A model generated the notes under the pieces. The model had not been told where the DNA came from. It ran no database searches and saw nothing but the letters and a program-made list of their open reading frames with translations. Shown here piece after piece: positions 22,341-36,500 of a stretch of 64,000 nt of DNA. The number at the start of each line of letters is the position of its first letter. Positions within the stretch are counted from its first letter, which is position 1. The DNA is from Pipra filicauda. Lineage: Eukaryota > Chordata > Aves > Passeriformes > Pipridae. The stretch is taken from positions 4,323,242 to 4,387,241 of the forward strand of contig NW_024104554.1 of the NCBI RefSeq assembly GCF_003945595.2. The letters are read 5' to 3'. The position numbers and the translations under genes were made by a program.

Positions 22341-25300
22341 GCCATGCCTGCTCACAGGAGCAGGGATGCTGCCTAGAAACTGCAATTTGAAGAGCCTACT
22401 GCCTCATTTTTGAAACCATTTAAGTCTGGAGAGAGACAAAGAAAAAGAAGTGCAGGTTTATGTGATGATTGCTACTACTTACATTTACAGTGACAATTTA
22501 TAAACTGCAAATTTAGCAACATGTGACATTTTGATTGATGAACTTTGCTTTTGCAGAGGGTCGTATTAGGAAGACTTACACCTCCAAGAGGTAACATGAA
22601 CTTGTCACCATCACAGTGTGTTTGTAATACTCTATCTGAACTAGCATAAACTACTTTGCTTTGTGCATCCCTGCCATTCCATCAATATCCTTACATAAGA
22701 ACCATATGACAGAGAAGTATACAGAATTCATTTCAGCTAATAAGGGGAGTGAGGATTTCTGACTACTCAATTATTTAAGGAGGGTAACTAAGATACCAGA
22801 AATATGGAAGGACACACGATTCTGCTTCAAAAGCAGAGGAAGTACAGTCACAATTGCTGATCCTTAGGTCTTGCTTAATTTTGGTCAATACTTAGCTAAG
22901 TGTCTTGCAGAAAATTTGTGGCATAGACAAAACTCATCTTTCCCAACTCTAAGCTAATTCTCTAACTAATGGGTCAGACTTTTCTCATTCCCTGAGGCAC
23001 CACAGGACAAGCAGAAATAATACAAAGATGGCTAAGAATAATGTTGCATACCAGGGATTCCTACACTGCCTAATTAGGGTTGCTTTACTATGTCTTTTCA
23101 CTGCCATGGCAGGGCAAACTGAACATAGCAGCAAATATAAAATCCCTGATCTGTGATATTGTTCTCTATGGGTCTGCATCCTGTAAGGGACCAGATCATT
23201 CCTTCAAGATGTAAAATAACTATAATAAAAATGCTTAAGATGCTGTACCTTTCATTGGGTACAAGATGAAGCTTAATATAAGGCCCAGAATGATGTTTCT
23301 ACCTTTTATCAGCTGAAGTGAGCAATCCCCATAAAGACCATTCACATAGAGAAGTGAGTTTACATGAGGTTTTCTGGGGTTAGCTCCTAAGTTTCAAACC
23401 AATTTACTCACCTATAGTATGTATAACTGTTTATATGTCAGCCATGTCAGGTATATGGAATGTAAAGATAATAATTAACAAAACTTGTGTATTTGAAAAG
23501 CCTCTGCAGACAAAAAAGAATCAAACTTTAGATATATTTTATGCAAGCAAAAAGAAAATGAGAAAAATCACACCAGCAAGGTTTAAGGTTAAGCCCTTGC
23601 AGCACTGCAAGAGTCAATATCAGATGTAAAGAAGGTAAATATTTCAATTTAGACTCTGGGGCTGTTGGTAACTTCTTATGAGTTTTCTCTCTCTCTCTTT
23701 ATATTGGGGCAGGATTGATAATTTTTTTTTTCACCCCTAGGCCTATGTTCCTTAATTGTCCCGTTCTGTAGAAGACTCTACAACAGAATCCACCTAATTT
23801 TCTCATGTACATTTTCTCACTTCTCAAACTTCAAAATTATTTTCTTTAGCAGCCCACCAGAAAGGACTACACAGATTTCTCATGACCCTAAACCACAGCA
23901 CAAGAAGTTCTATGAGCTCAACCTGTCCAGCTGAGAATCCATTTAATCATGCTTTGCATATTCTCATCCCACCTTCACATATTATTTTACCACTTTCTTC
24001 TTCTTATACTTATATTTCAAATTACTATTGCTTTCCAATGCGATACGCTGTGTCTCATCAACTCATTATAGTAGATTGGCAAAAAATAAATCAGAAGTAA
24101 GTTTTCTCCTATATTTAATCCAAACTTTCCCAATAATTAATTAATTACTGTCTAATGTAATTAACTGATTCATGCTTCATCTTATTTTAGCATCAAATTT
24201 CTGAGTTTAACTACATTTATAACTGCTGTCCATCATCATCAAAGGGACCAAGTCAGTAGACCAATATATGTGTTTCTATCTTATAAATTATTCAGCTTTT
24301 AACTCAACTTCTTCCTGACTTTTCTCTGAGGAGTGGGACCTATGATTATTAGCAGAGTTTACTCCCCTAATAAAATAAAATCATTCTGATGTCCTTTTGG
24401 GAAAACATAGAGGACCTGCAGGAAAATCATAGCACAATTGTGTCCTGTAATATTAGCCAATAAAGGTCTGTGAAAAATGGCTCCCCAACAGCTGCTCAGC
24501 ATGGAATTTGATACTAGCCTTCTGAATTTCTGGCCAATGCACAGATTTTCTGAAAAAGAATTCAGTAAAAGAAAAACGACGCAAAAAAAAAAATCTCTGT
24601 GATGAACACCAAGGGAACGCCGTCTATTTTCTCTATATTCCACATACATGGAATGCAAATGTATCCAGCATTTTGCACAAGTTTGCAAGCAATGCTTAAG
24701 AAAAATGCTTTCCTCAAAACTGAAATGGATTTTACCAATACGGGCCTCTGAATTTACTTCATCCACATTTTGTACACTTGCACACTCGATTTATACACTC
24801 ATTTGTTTTTCATGACAGCATATGAGAACTACTGTGATTACCTGGAGGTAGTAGGATGACACTAGGGGAAGCCACACTTTATGAATAAATATATATATAC
24901 AATGAAATAAATAGCAAGTTTTCCAACCTATCCATCCTGCATACCTGACTCTATTGTTAATGTTTAATGAAATAAAATTTCCTATTATTTACAATTAACT
25001 AGTACTACCTTTCTGATTTCACAGTAAAAAGAATTCCAGTGCATCCAGGTCCAAAACAATTCAGGCACTCATTCCTGTTCTTTGTAACTACAGCAGCAGA
25101 ATAATCTATGCATCATCTAATTTAACTGCAAATGATTCTTTTAGCATGAATTGTCTGTTTAAAGATAATGCACAACAGAACTCTTAACTGCATCCCAGAA
25201 GTCATGCAGCACCAGGAAGATAAGATCACAGTGGTTACCAGGGGTAGCAAATGGGAAAAGCACTACAGGAAATGAACTCTTGTCAATAATCTCAAGAGAG

Positions 25301-27121
25301 TGCTATATTTAGGTCAATTGTACCTGAAATCGTTTGGTGGGGTAATTGCTCTTTGGTACAGACTCTGCTCTCTGAGCCTGTCAGAGTGCTTGTAGGTCCA
25401 CTGGATTGGATTCACCAGTTTTCTTCCAGACTCATTTTCTAAAAATAAAGAAAAAAGAAAAAAACTTTAATGAAGAATAGTAAGCTTACTAGGAACACAG
25501 AAAATCTCTCACACCTTATTTTAGCTTTTAAAAATTGCTTTCCATGAATGCATTTATACAAAAACTTGTTCCAATATCTAACTGGTTGCCCCAGCTTTCT
25601 AGAATAGAAATTTGTTCAGTTTTTCAGATTTTTTATTTGGCCCAGTAAAGTCTTTCCAGATATGTTAAATAACTGAGGTGGTTTAAAGTGCTTTTGCTGA
25701 TCAGTTAATAGTGAATGCAAAATCAGAATTGTTCTTAAATCTTATGATGCGTCCCAGTGCAACATTATTCTGGCTCTAATTCGGGTGGAGTCCTCAACTG
25801 ATAATACAGCCTATTGTTTAAGATGGTTCATTCATGTATTCAGAGGAATGTGATTATTCAGATTTAGGAATCCAATCTAATGAGATACATGCTGACCCTT
25901 TACATCAGCTAGCTGGATTACTACAAGTATCAGAAAAGAGCACCTAGTCCATCTGTCTTATTTCTTAGAAGAAATATAATATTCTGCTTTGATAGCACAA
26001 AGTCTACTACTCCTTCTTCACATTAAAGAGTCAGTATTAACCAGATGAATTTTAAAGTAAGGAAAAGCCTTCTTTAACAGCTATTCAGCATGCATTTACC
26101 TTCAACACAGACAGATAAAGCATCATATCTGTAGTCACTACTCAGTGCTTGTGATTAGCATCTACCACAATTAAAGAAAATGTCATGATGTAACTACTGC
26201 TGAAGAATAGACTTGTACTTTTTATTAAATAAAATATAAAGGGAATAGGAAACAATACTGAAAGCTACAGTAGGCGCATCAGATATTTTAGCTATTGTTT
26301 CTTGTGAAGAACTTCAAATTCAAAGATACTCATTAAACTGAGTAGATGGCAATAACAGACGAAGTGTTAATGGGGCAGCAGTGGAGTGTGTCAGGAAAAC
26401 GAAGAGACCCTGAGGGGCTCACCATGCTGTTTATGCTCAGCTAAATTCAGCAGCATTACCATAAATCCTCTAAAAGATATTGTACTCAATTCCTTATATG
26501 CTACTTTTCAGGCAAGGAAATATTCTACAGAGTACAAAATGGAAACAACAATAAGACTAAAACTATTTTCTATTAATCAAACTGCATGTAAATACTTAGT
26601 GTAATTACTATCACTTCTTTTTGCAATTTTATAAAAACAAAGAGAGGGTCTTTCAGCCTTCGAAATAATGTGTGAATTTATGTGAAAATTTCTGAAAATG
26701 TACACAGGAACAGAACCTTCAAAGAACCATCATTTCTCCCATAAAATTTTTATAATTTAAGGATCGTGTTTCAATATTAAGTTCTCACATACATAGTTCA
26801 ACTGGCTAAAATAAAGATACACATAAACCAAAAAACTTTTCACAAGATTCCCAAATTCTTGATTTCTAGTTAGTTTTTTTTATTTATTTTAAGACAGTAT
26901 TCTGAGGGAGTAAATTAATCTTTGGAAATATACATAAACCATAAATTCCAACAATTTACTTTTTAAAAAGGGATATATATGGTTCCACATGTATCTTTAC
27001 GGTGACCTCAATACACCTTTGATCTTAGAACAAAACTTTTCCTACATAAGGATAGGTGGATTTATTAAGGAGAAAACAGCTGTAACAAGCTGTGTAACTT
27101 CAACTATAAACACAGCTGCAG

Positions 27122-27610
27122 GTAAGAAATAATTATTTACAGAAGAAAGGTACTAACAAAACTGTGAAAGGCTCCGCTGCCTATTCCTCTACTTCTGCTC
27201 GGCCAGTGCCTCGCCTTTCCTCACGCAGGAGCCGGCGCGGCAGGGCTGGGCTGCAGCACCACGGACAGCGGCCGCTCATTCCTGGGGGGAGTGACACTAA
27301 ATGCAGGCGTTCTCTATATCCTAATTCGTTGATGAACTTAAAAATCACTTTAAAATTAAAATAATGTTGTTGGGTTTTTTCATTTTTCTCCCAATGCCGT
27401 CGTGTTGAGGTCTGCTTACGATTTTTAATTCTCAGATACAGCGAGAATTAACAGATTTGAAAATGAGTTGGTTGTTGAAACGTGAAGACAGAGCTAAAGG
27501 GGCCGATGATGATGCTGGCTTCCACTTTGCGCTCTTGACCTTCCATGTCAAAACTGATATCCGCAGTTTTTGGGGAATACTGTTTTGCATACATAAATCT
27601 CCACGTGTGT
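27122..27610. promoter_or_regulatory. Small CpG-rich patch, candidate promoter or enhancer
   Basis: In an AT-rich, CpG-poor neighbourhood, 27170-27310 is strikingly GC-rich with clustered CpGs. It includes a NotI-type GCGGCCGC at 27268-27275 and the run GCCGGCGCGGC near 27232. CpGs continue at lower density to a CACGTG near 27602. A strong-looking plus-strand splice donor (CAG/GTAAGA) sits at 27121/27122 just upstream. A 66-codon frame (27164-27364) crosses the patch. Its Arg-rich product is what GC-rich DNA gives by chance, and I do not call it a gene. A short CpG island, an alternative first exon or a retrocopy fragment would all fit. Confidence 0.35.
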
Positions 27611-28492
27611 AGTACCTATTCAGAGACCTGCCTTAATATCAAACACGTGGCAAATGCACATGCAGCCATAGGAAACTTGCTTGCCACTGAGAATACTGGA
27701 AAAATGAAGTCCCAACAGTTTTCCATTCAAATTCTACCAATGATAAAAATGCTTTGTTTCAGGAACCCAAACAAAAAATTCAGTTACCCTTGCAGAAGTA
27801 GAAATATAGGGCACTTGTAAGAGGCTAAAGTGCAGACTCTCTTTACTCTTTAGCACCTAAGAAAAGCACATTTAAAAGACAGATTAAATGTCATGGTCTC
27901 TGAGATGCCCCAAGCGATGTACTTCACAGGAGAATGGTAGAAACACATGGAATGGATACTTTACCCTTATAAGCACTGGATATTTTAGTAGAAGACAAGA
28001 AAATTCCCACAAAAAGGTTACATTCTGAATGATGCTGAGAACCTGCAATTTTAACAAAGGTCATAATGAGCCCCCGGTTCTTATTATCCCTGAAGGTATG
28101 GAACAAAACCTGAACCACTAAAATAAAATCACAAGGAAATGTCCAGCTCTAGCTCAGTTTAATGCAAACACCTGCCTTTAAGAGGTTGTGTACTTCCTCT
28201 AGTGCAAGTATTTCAACAGTAGTGGCCACTTGAGTTGTTTCTGGCAGTAATTTAATTGGTTTATTGGGGTTTTTTTCAGGAAAGATGAAATAACTACAAC
28301 TATTTCTAATATTTTGATAGAGTTTTTTTACAATTAATTTTTTAGAATATTCTGACTATTCTAAATTTCACTATTTGGAACAGCCATTGTGTTTCATGCA
28401 ATCTGTCTTGGAGATGTGGAATAGCAAAGGTTGTACAGATGTTTTTCCAGTGTTTTCAGAAGAATGAAGGTATCTGCCCAGTCAAAAAAGCA

Positions 28493-28495
<3 letters not shown>

Positions 28496-28537
<42 letters not shown>
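28496..28537. repeat. (TA)21 dinucleotide microsatellite
   Basis: An uninterrupted TA repeat of 42 bp. Perfect TA arrays of this length are usually polymorphic and can extrude cruciforms. It lies in unique sequence with no nearby gene. Confidence 0.98.
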
Positions 28538-28541
<4 letters not shown>

Positions 28542-30566
28542 GACAGTGGGAAAAGAAGGAGCCCTGTAAAGTGGATGGGATGATTACTACTTCCTTTCAG
28601 ATCAGGGGAGAGCTCTGATCACTGAGGTTTGGAACTCAGCTCAGTGACCTTGAATATTCAAACTCCACTCATGATCAGAGAGCCACCTCTTACCCTTGGA
28701 TGGGTAAGAAATCGCTCTCTTTGTCACCCTTGCTTAGAGCTGTCCCCCCAGTGCCCTGAAGCTCATCTGGATATGATGTCTCTTCGGTCCTTCAGGGACA
28801 AAGACACTTTTTGGTGGTAGAGGGAGACTTCATGAGCTCTGGGAGAACAGGAATGCGAATACAGAGTGGATTTTTTTTTTTTAATGTTCTGCTTTTTCCT
28901 ATCCAGCCCAAACTATCAGTATCCTCTGAATGTATCATTTTCTTTTCCTCATCCTGCTGTAAAACCACACTCAGTGTTCTAAACACTCATTTATCTCTGC
29001 TTTTGGTTTTCCCTGGAGGATATCCTGTAGACCTTTAAAAAAAACTCCACCTCAAAAAAAACCAAAACAAGAAAAACATTTTACTTTGTAAAAAAACCCC
29101 ACCCTTTTATTTTCTTTTGTTCCTGGGTGTAACCGAGCCTTTTGTACAAAGTAGGGTGCTCTTTCAGGCTTTACTGCAACTCAAATACAAAATAGTTCTA
29201 TCCCTCCACTGAAACTCTTAACTAGCTTCACGCAAAGAACAACAACCAACACGCCTTGTTGGTTTGTGTCATCAAACATACTCACTTTGAAAGTTTTAAT
29301 CCCCTTTTGGTATATGTTCAAAGACACCAGAACAGCTCTGTTGGCTGGCACCGCAAGAGGAAGATGTCCTATTCCCTCAGGAACACCCCAGGTGGAGCTG
29401 CAGAAATGCCAGTGTGGCCAAAGCTGCTGTTGTTTCTTAGTTGCCCACAAAAGGCTAAACCTGAGCCTAGAAAACACTGTGCTCTGGTAATACTGGCTAG
29501 GAGTGCTGCTTTTAAGACTTACACTACTATATCAGCAAATTATACTGACAAAAAACATGATACATTTTTTCCATCTTTTTGCATTTGGGAAATGACATTT
29601 AGCTCTACCAACAAACCCCACAAAACCAGGGAAAGGCTAAACCCAAGGGGATCTGACAGCACAAGGAGAAAACATTATACTGGTGTTTGGGATAATGTGG
29701 TGATCCACTTGGCTTGGCTTGCTGTGGTATTTTAATCTACAACAAATGCATATAATTTCCAGCAACAAAACATTTAAAAATATGAAATGTAAACATTTGT
29801 GAGCCTTTACATTAACTTTTATGTAAATCAACCAACAGTCTTAGTGCCAACCCTGTTTTGAAATAACGTCTTCTAGAGTTATAAACATCTATTATCTACA
29901 AATAAAAAAGGATTATTAAGAAAAAGTGATCTTAAATATAAAAATATGGAAGAGTGAATGCCCTTCATCAGAGGAAGAAGATACCCAAAGTTGACATTAA
30001 GTGCTCTCGGAAGATTTATGAATATCAGCACTGAAAGCAGACAGTGCGTGAGCATCACTGTTATTACTGGATGTCATGTTTTCTTATGTCAAGTGTAGCT
30101 TAGGTAGGATTAAGGGTTCAAAGAATCAGCTGCTGCCAAAAAAAGAATTTAAAACTAATGAGGTAAATACACAACTGGCACTGAGGGGAGTTTTTGGAAA
30201 GGCTGTGTGCATCCCCCACACAGTAGATAAATAGTTATCTCCTGACTGTGAGGCACACTGGAGAGACTGGGAAACAGGGCACTAACACCTGAGTGAAAAA
30301 ACGGGACTTTCCTGACTGCAGAAGGCAATGAGGATAGTGAAAACACAAAGTGTTTGAAGTGTTACTTGCTCTTCCAAAGTGAGCAGTGTGTCCACTGCCA
30401 GGACAATATGGAATCTGAAAATTGCCTTAAGTAGGAGGAACACACCCCAACAGGACTGGATGAGTCAGAATGTTTTCCTTTATCCTACATCTTAAAACCC
30501 TACTACAAAGCAAATTAAGTTAGGAGAAAGGCTATGACATTATAAGCTGTTGATCTGGAGGCATTT

Positions 30567-30599
30567 CAAATACCTTTTGGTCAACAAATACCTTTTGGT
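30567..30599. repeat. Two-copy tandem repeat, 18-bp period
   Basis: CAAATACCTTTTGGT occurs at 30567-30581 and again at 30585-30599. It is a small slippage duplication with three non-repeated bases between the copies. Confidence 0.85.
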
Positions 30600-33500
30600 G
30601 TTCAGATTCATCTCCTCAACATAGTATTACCCAGAGAGCCAGAGCAGAAGAAAATCAGCAGGCAAACAATCAAAACAAATGAGTAAATTAATTTTAGGGT
30701 AGAGAACTGATTTGCTTTTCTGTATCTTATCTTCTGTTTTCTTAACCAAACTGGATGTAGTGATGGCATCTTAAGGAAAAAAAACCACAAACAACTAGAA
30801 AAATGAAAACATAAAAAAAAATAGCATTAACCTACAGATTATAGACCTATACACTGCAGACTATGAACTATATACAGCAAGAGTTAGCAGATTTAGTTTT
30901 ACCTTCCTACACTGACAACTGTTGGACAAGACTTCTATTACAAGTGAATGCAGCAAAGTGTCGTGTTACTGATGTGCCTACAGTGCCAGATTTTGGGCAG
31001 GGCTGTTTACACAGCCTACTGTGCATTGAGGTCAGATCTACCTAATGACTACAGGTCAAAGTGCTGACTGTCTCCTCTGTAGACTAAGGCCCAGTTTTGC
31101 CATCTGCTGTCACAAGTTAAAATTTTATTCTCTCTCCTTTAATCCCTAACCAAAATTGTTTAACAACAAGACCATCTTCTGAACAAAACGAAAGTAAAAG
31201 TGCAACACTCAGCATATTGTAACATAAGGAAGCACAGAAGTAACCTTTTCAGTACACCAGAATGAAAGCTGTAGAGCCTGGTCCAGGAAACACACTATAT
31301 TTCCACATCAGTTCCATTTCCTGTGTCTCCATTTGACGGTGACTTAAAAGGTCCTGTGTTGTACCCGAGGTTGACATTTGACTGTATGAACAATTCAAAA
31401 TACTTGAGAAAAATGAATATGGTCCTACTGAACAGATTTCTTCAAAAATTATTTGTGAACAGATTAGAGCACTAAATTAATCCCAAATTGCATTCACAGT
31501 AAAATGTAGCCATGGCTATTGCTCTCTTATGTTCAAGTGATTTATGGTTTCAGACTATCTCTCAGATGACACTAGCTCAGAAACCTATTCTTCTTTCCCC
31601 CTTATATTTCACTAGTACTGTCAGGTAAGAGAACAATAACTCGTACCACTACTTAAAGCAGTGCCTCAGATGCAAAGCTGGGGTATCCCACAGTTTGCTG
31701 GAGATAGACAGGACAACATTTACAGAACACAAAGCCAACACAAAACCCCCAACAGCAAATAGAGAGAAAACAAAATATGTTTATGTACATATGCATTGAG
31801 AGGACAAAGCCTTGATGTCCTCTGATACTGGTACAGGAGACCTCAAAGGGGTCATGGGATATTTGTGGGGCGACTTCCTACAACAGACTGATTTTTAAGT
31901 GTCAAAAGCAAAACACTAAGGTGGGCTGATGTAGCAGCTACAGTTGGAACTGCATATCAAAGAGCTGTACAAGCATATTGGTAGAGTAAATGTAGAGTAT
32001 TCATGAATGGAAGAATAATCTGCAGATGCAGATACACCAACAGGTGTACAACTTGTTCCCAAAGGTACAAAAACTACATCATTAGTAAGAATCCATTATC
32101 TAATAAACTGCAGTATTTTTTATCCCTGTGCTGCTTAATTTGTATCAAAAGATAAAGAAATCAAGAATGCTTGACTAGCAGGTAGACCAGGTGTTGAATA
32201 AATAACTTACGGATTAACAGATACTGCACCATAAGACAAGCTTAAATTCTATTTAGATTCAAAAATATTTATAAGGCTATAACAAAGAGAGGTGCTGGTT
32301 TAAAGGAAAATGTAACAAAAACCACAGGAATACTAACATTTATAAATGGAAGAAGGAAGCTTCTGTCCTTTCATCACCTCCCTTGAACCACAGAACTTCT
32401 CACACTCATTGTATTGTCTAAGAACTTCAGGCTTCTCCATGGAAACAAGCAATTGTTGATGACTGTATGGGTTGGAAAATCATAAACAGGAGGCAATAAC
32501 ATAACATACTGTGTGGTGCCAGGGGAAACAATGGCCTTTAAAATGGGCAAAGAAGAGGCAGAGTCAGGTAAGAAACTCCTCCCTTTACTGTAAAATTGTT
32601 TAAGACTTAAAAAAGAGAGAATGAGAAAAAAAGTAATTTAAAAATAGTCAATGGTCTCATGCAATAGCCTGTGCCATGGCTAAGCCACAGTCAGCTCCCT
32701 GCCACATGCCAAAAGGTCATCTCATGATGAATCCAAAACTACAGCACGAGATAAGCACCCTCTCTCACCTACGTGTGAACAACAGAAGGGAATAGAAGAG
32801 ACAAGAAAAATTAAGAGCCACTGCTGAGATGCTGAAGACCACATTTGTATTGTCAAAGAAAAGACGTAGCGAAAAGCAGAGAGACAAGCCAGAGGAAGAG
32901 ATGAAGGAAAGAGAACAAAATGTCTCAGGGCTGGGTCACTGCGGCAAATGGGAGAAGTTTGAGGAAAACATGGCAGAAAAGCAAGCATAAGTGGGTGTTA
33001 GAGAAGATTAAAGGAGTACTTATTAACATTCTGGTTGACAAAGGTAATGAGGTATGTGTGTAAAAGGTGAAGGTTACAAATAGGGTAAGAGAAGATTATT
33101 AACATAAGCTGAAGCTTTCAACTAAGTACCAGAAGTAGTGGCAAGGTTGTAGGAGCATCAGCTGAATGTTTTTCATAACTTGCAATATTTTAATTTCTAC
33201 AATAAAGCATTATGACAATTTTTAACATTATAGTTGCTGTGTTAGATGCTAGTATTATCCAAACCCAGCCTGCATAACGTAATATTTGATCACCGTGCCC
33301 AGTATGACTCAGACCATCACCATAATTAAGGTAATGTTATCAGGCAGCTTTTTCTCGTCACCTTGGCAAGTTTCAAAAGCTTCTGTTCACTGCCACATTT
33401 CTAGTTCACTGGCTATTGTTTTCATTCCTTTCATCATAGTTTATTGTTTTGCAACAGATTTGAAAAACAATTAAAAATCCTCAGGGTTTTCTCACCATGT

Positions 33501-36500
33501 TCTTCTTTGATCGAAGTCTCATTCCCACAAACAAAATAATTTTCTAAGTCCACGTCATGGCTATGGACACAGAGGTTGACAACCTGCCCTTTTTCTACTG
33601 AAAGTCACAACAGGTATGGGTTGTTTTGTTGCAGGCACTGTGAAAGGTAACAGCAGGTTCCCCTCTTGGGGCTGAGCTGATACTCAAATCACAACATAAG
33701 AGAGGGACTGTTGGAAGAGGAACACGCTGAGAGCAGGACTGCATCTCAGGAGGCTGCCATGCTGGACACAGGTCCTGAACACTTCTGCAAGAGGAGCATT
33801 AGCCAGTGTTCAGGAAAGCTGCACCTCAGCTTTCCAGTAATAACTGTAAGAGAGGCAGTGATGAACTACAGACTTCTGTCTCCAATTCTTGAGCCTTACA
33901 CCTTGAGTGCAATTATTTTCACGGCTTGAACAAGAAAAAGTGACTCTCTGAGACTCAAATTTTCAAAAGATTTAAAAGCCTAAGTACTTTTGAGGTTTTG
34001 AACCTGAATGTGGTGAGTCCCCAAGGAACACTTAAGTTTGGGAGTAGAATTTAACACTGGTAGTCAAAGTATATTAGGAGATTATTATGTATGACTAAAA
34101 TCAAGATGTATTTACAAGTTCCATCTTATTACCATTCAAGTCTACAAAAACCCTCTATTTTTTGTAAATGACAGCAGGATAACAATCATGAATTTAGGTA
34201 AGACACTTAGAAAGTGCTACCCAATTATCTGAGGACTATAGCATAAATTAAAACAACTGTCAGCAGTTAAGATTGATTCTCCTCTTGTAGCCATTTATTA
34301 GTATTGATACAGAGTTCTATTACTGAAATGAGGATAAGTTAGACCCTAAAACAACGGGCAGTTCAACATCATCAGCTTAGACCTTAGATTTTTTTTTTCT
34401 GTGTGTTTTAAATAATCGGCACTACTCTGGATCAAACATTTATTGCGGAAACTCAAAGGACTTTTCGACTAACTTTTCCTAGGGGCTAATCGATAAGCCT
34501 AATTAAAAAAAAGACCTGCAACCCTCAATCGTTCAATTGCTCAGGACTTTCAGTAATACCAGTTGCAAGGAGGAAAGGCTCTCTACTTGCCACGATTGAG
34601 AAGCTTCAAGAAATATTAAAACCCAAGTGCAGATAGTTTGGCTTGCCAGACAGACAGCAGCGTAACAGTATGTCTGAGTCACAGCAGCTACAAATCGTCA
34701 TGTGCAAAGTCAGTGACAGTCTAAGCAGTTGTGAATGAAAAAGATCAGCAGAATTCCATAAATGTTTCTGTTGGTTCAGGTGCTGGGAAAGATACAAGCA
34801 CAGCAGCAACCTACAGGTACTCGTCCCAGCGCGAGAAGAAGGACGTGGGGCTCAGACACCAACATGGTGAATATGAGACAGGCACAAAGACTGTCAGATG
34901 GAGAGGAAAAAGCAGAAGTACTAAGGCAGAGGGAAGAAAAGATTATGCACCTGTTACCTACATGAATAGGTATATAAAGGCATATCATACCTATAGTGCA
35001 AAATTTCGATATCGAGTTCTTATTTACAACACAAAACATCCTTCATTGAAATCTGTGAACTCGTCAATATAAAATTCATGAATATTTTCTTTTGAAAGAA
35101 CTGATTTATAAATTCTGGAGTCTATTTCCATTGTAGAAGCCTTTGTTACTATTTATAAAGTACATTCGTTTTCATTTAAATTAAACAAAATATGTTGTAA
35201 TGCAAAAAGATTGAGAAAATAAGAAAATTTAAATAAAAAACATGCATACACTGTCGTCAATAAATACATGAAAAAGCTGACAATTCTTAAATAGTTGAAA
35301 GATTAGGGAAATATAAAAATATTAATGGAAATGAGAAAACTATTTTCCATCTACTTTTCCCAGTAAACAAAAAATTACAGGAAAACAAGCAAAAAATTGC
35401 ATTAATGAACTTCAGTAACCACACTTAATCACAAAATCTAGTCATGAATAGGCTGCTACCATAAGGTAAGACAGGTTGCAGACAGTCCTTTATGTAAAAG
35501 CAAATGTCAAAAGAAAAGCTCTGATATTTGGTTGTGGGCTCCCACTTTTCACATAGGCATTTCCTAAATCCATGTTTGATGAGCTTCTCCAGCTATAAAT
35601 TCTGTAAATTCCCTCTGGAGCAGTGCAGAGTGTGCTTCATGAAAATGTCATCTGCCAGCACTGCAATTACTCACACTCCAGCAATCATGTGCACAATGCA
35701 GAATGGGTCGAATTCAGGTGAGAACGAGAACCAGCAATCAAGCCTCTGGAATTGAGAACAAAGCCATTTTCTTTCATTTGCCATCAACACAACCATCAAG
35801 GCCTTAATTACAAGGCAAGTGTCAAGCCTGGCTGCTGAAAGGCTTATTATTATACAGCTCAGCTTCAAATCAGTTTTGTATTGATGAACTGCAAAAATGA
35901 GGAAGCCAGCTTAGCCCCACAAGAAAAGAAACAGGGAATAACTGATTATGTGATTGGCAGGGAAAAACAAGGACATTCAAAAATACAATTTTAGATAGTA
36001 AAAGAATTAGTGAGCAGCTCACCTAAAACCTTTCAATAAATATATTTTCTATCTCAATAGCAAATCTGGGTCGTCTGATAATTAAAAGGACACTTTTTTT
36101 AGTTGAGACCATTGTAGTGTCCACAGAAGACACTGCAAAAAGTCTCTCTTTAGGTCATGCATTCTGTTTTTCAGACAGTAATGCATGTCTGTGAGCGTTC
36201 TCATTGTCCCCTTCTATCTAATTGCATGTCTTTACCTCCAACATAGAGGTATTAAGTGAATTGCACATGTATTCACAAACCCTTGTTCAACAATTATCTA
36301 TTCACATTAGATTAGTTGTCTTTATATTGAACAGCAGATGAGAAATCATCATTTAGTAAGCAACAGGATTTATTTATGTTGATTTAATTATCAGTAAGTA
36401 CCATAGTACATAAATAGAAAGAGTACTGAAAAATGTCATTCACATATATTGTTAAAAAAAAGACCAGATCAGAACACTGCTTCATTACTAAAACTGAAAA

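Larger units (their letters stand above)
19233..27159. other. Long CR1-free unique region, no gene recognised
   Basis: About 8 kb with no transposon I can name and no convincing exon. The longest frame is a 135-codon minus-strand one (24359-24766) with no known domain; part of it is translated poly-A/T. Points of interest, listed separately, are a CTGATGAAG-containing segment at 21419-21540 and a palindrome/TATA cluster at 22300-22340. Short low-complexity runs occur at 23685-23700 (CT), 24118-24130 (ATTA) and 24888-24900 (TA). Confidence 0.55.

Noticed and set aside
24359..24766. 135-codon minus-strand open frame
   Set aside because: No recognisable domain, and it contains a Phe run from translated A/T homopolymer. 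A frame of this length is expected by chance in 64 kb of AT-rich DNA.
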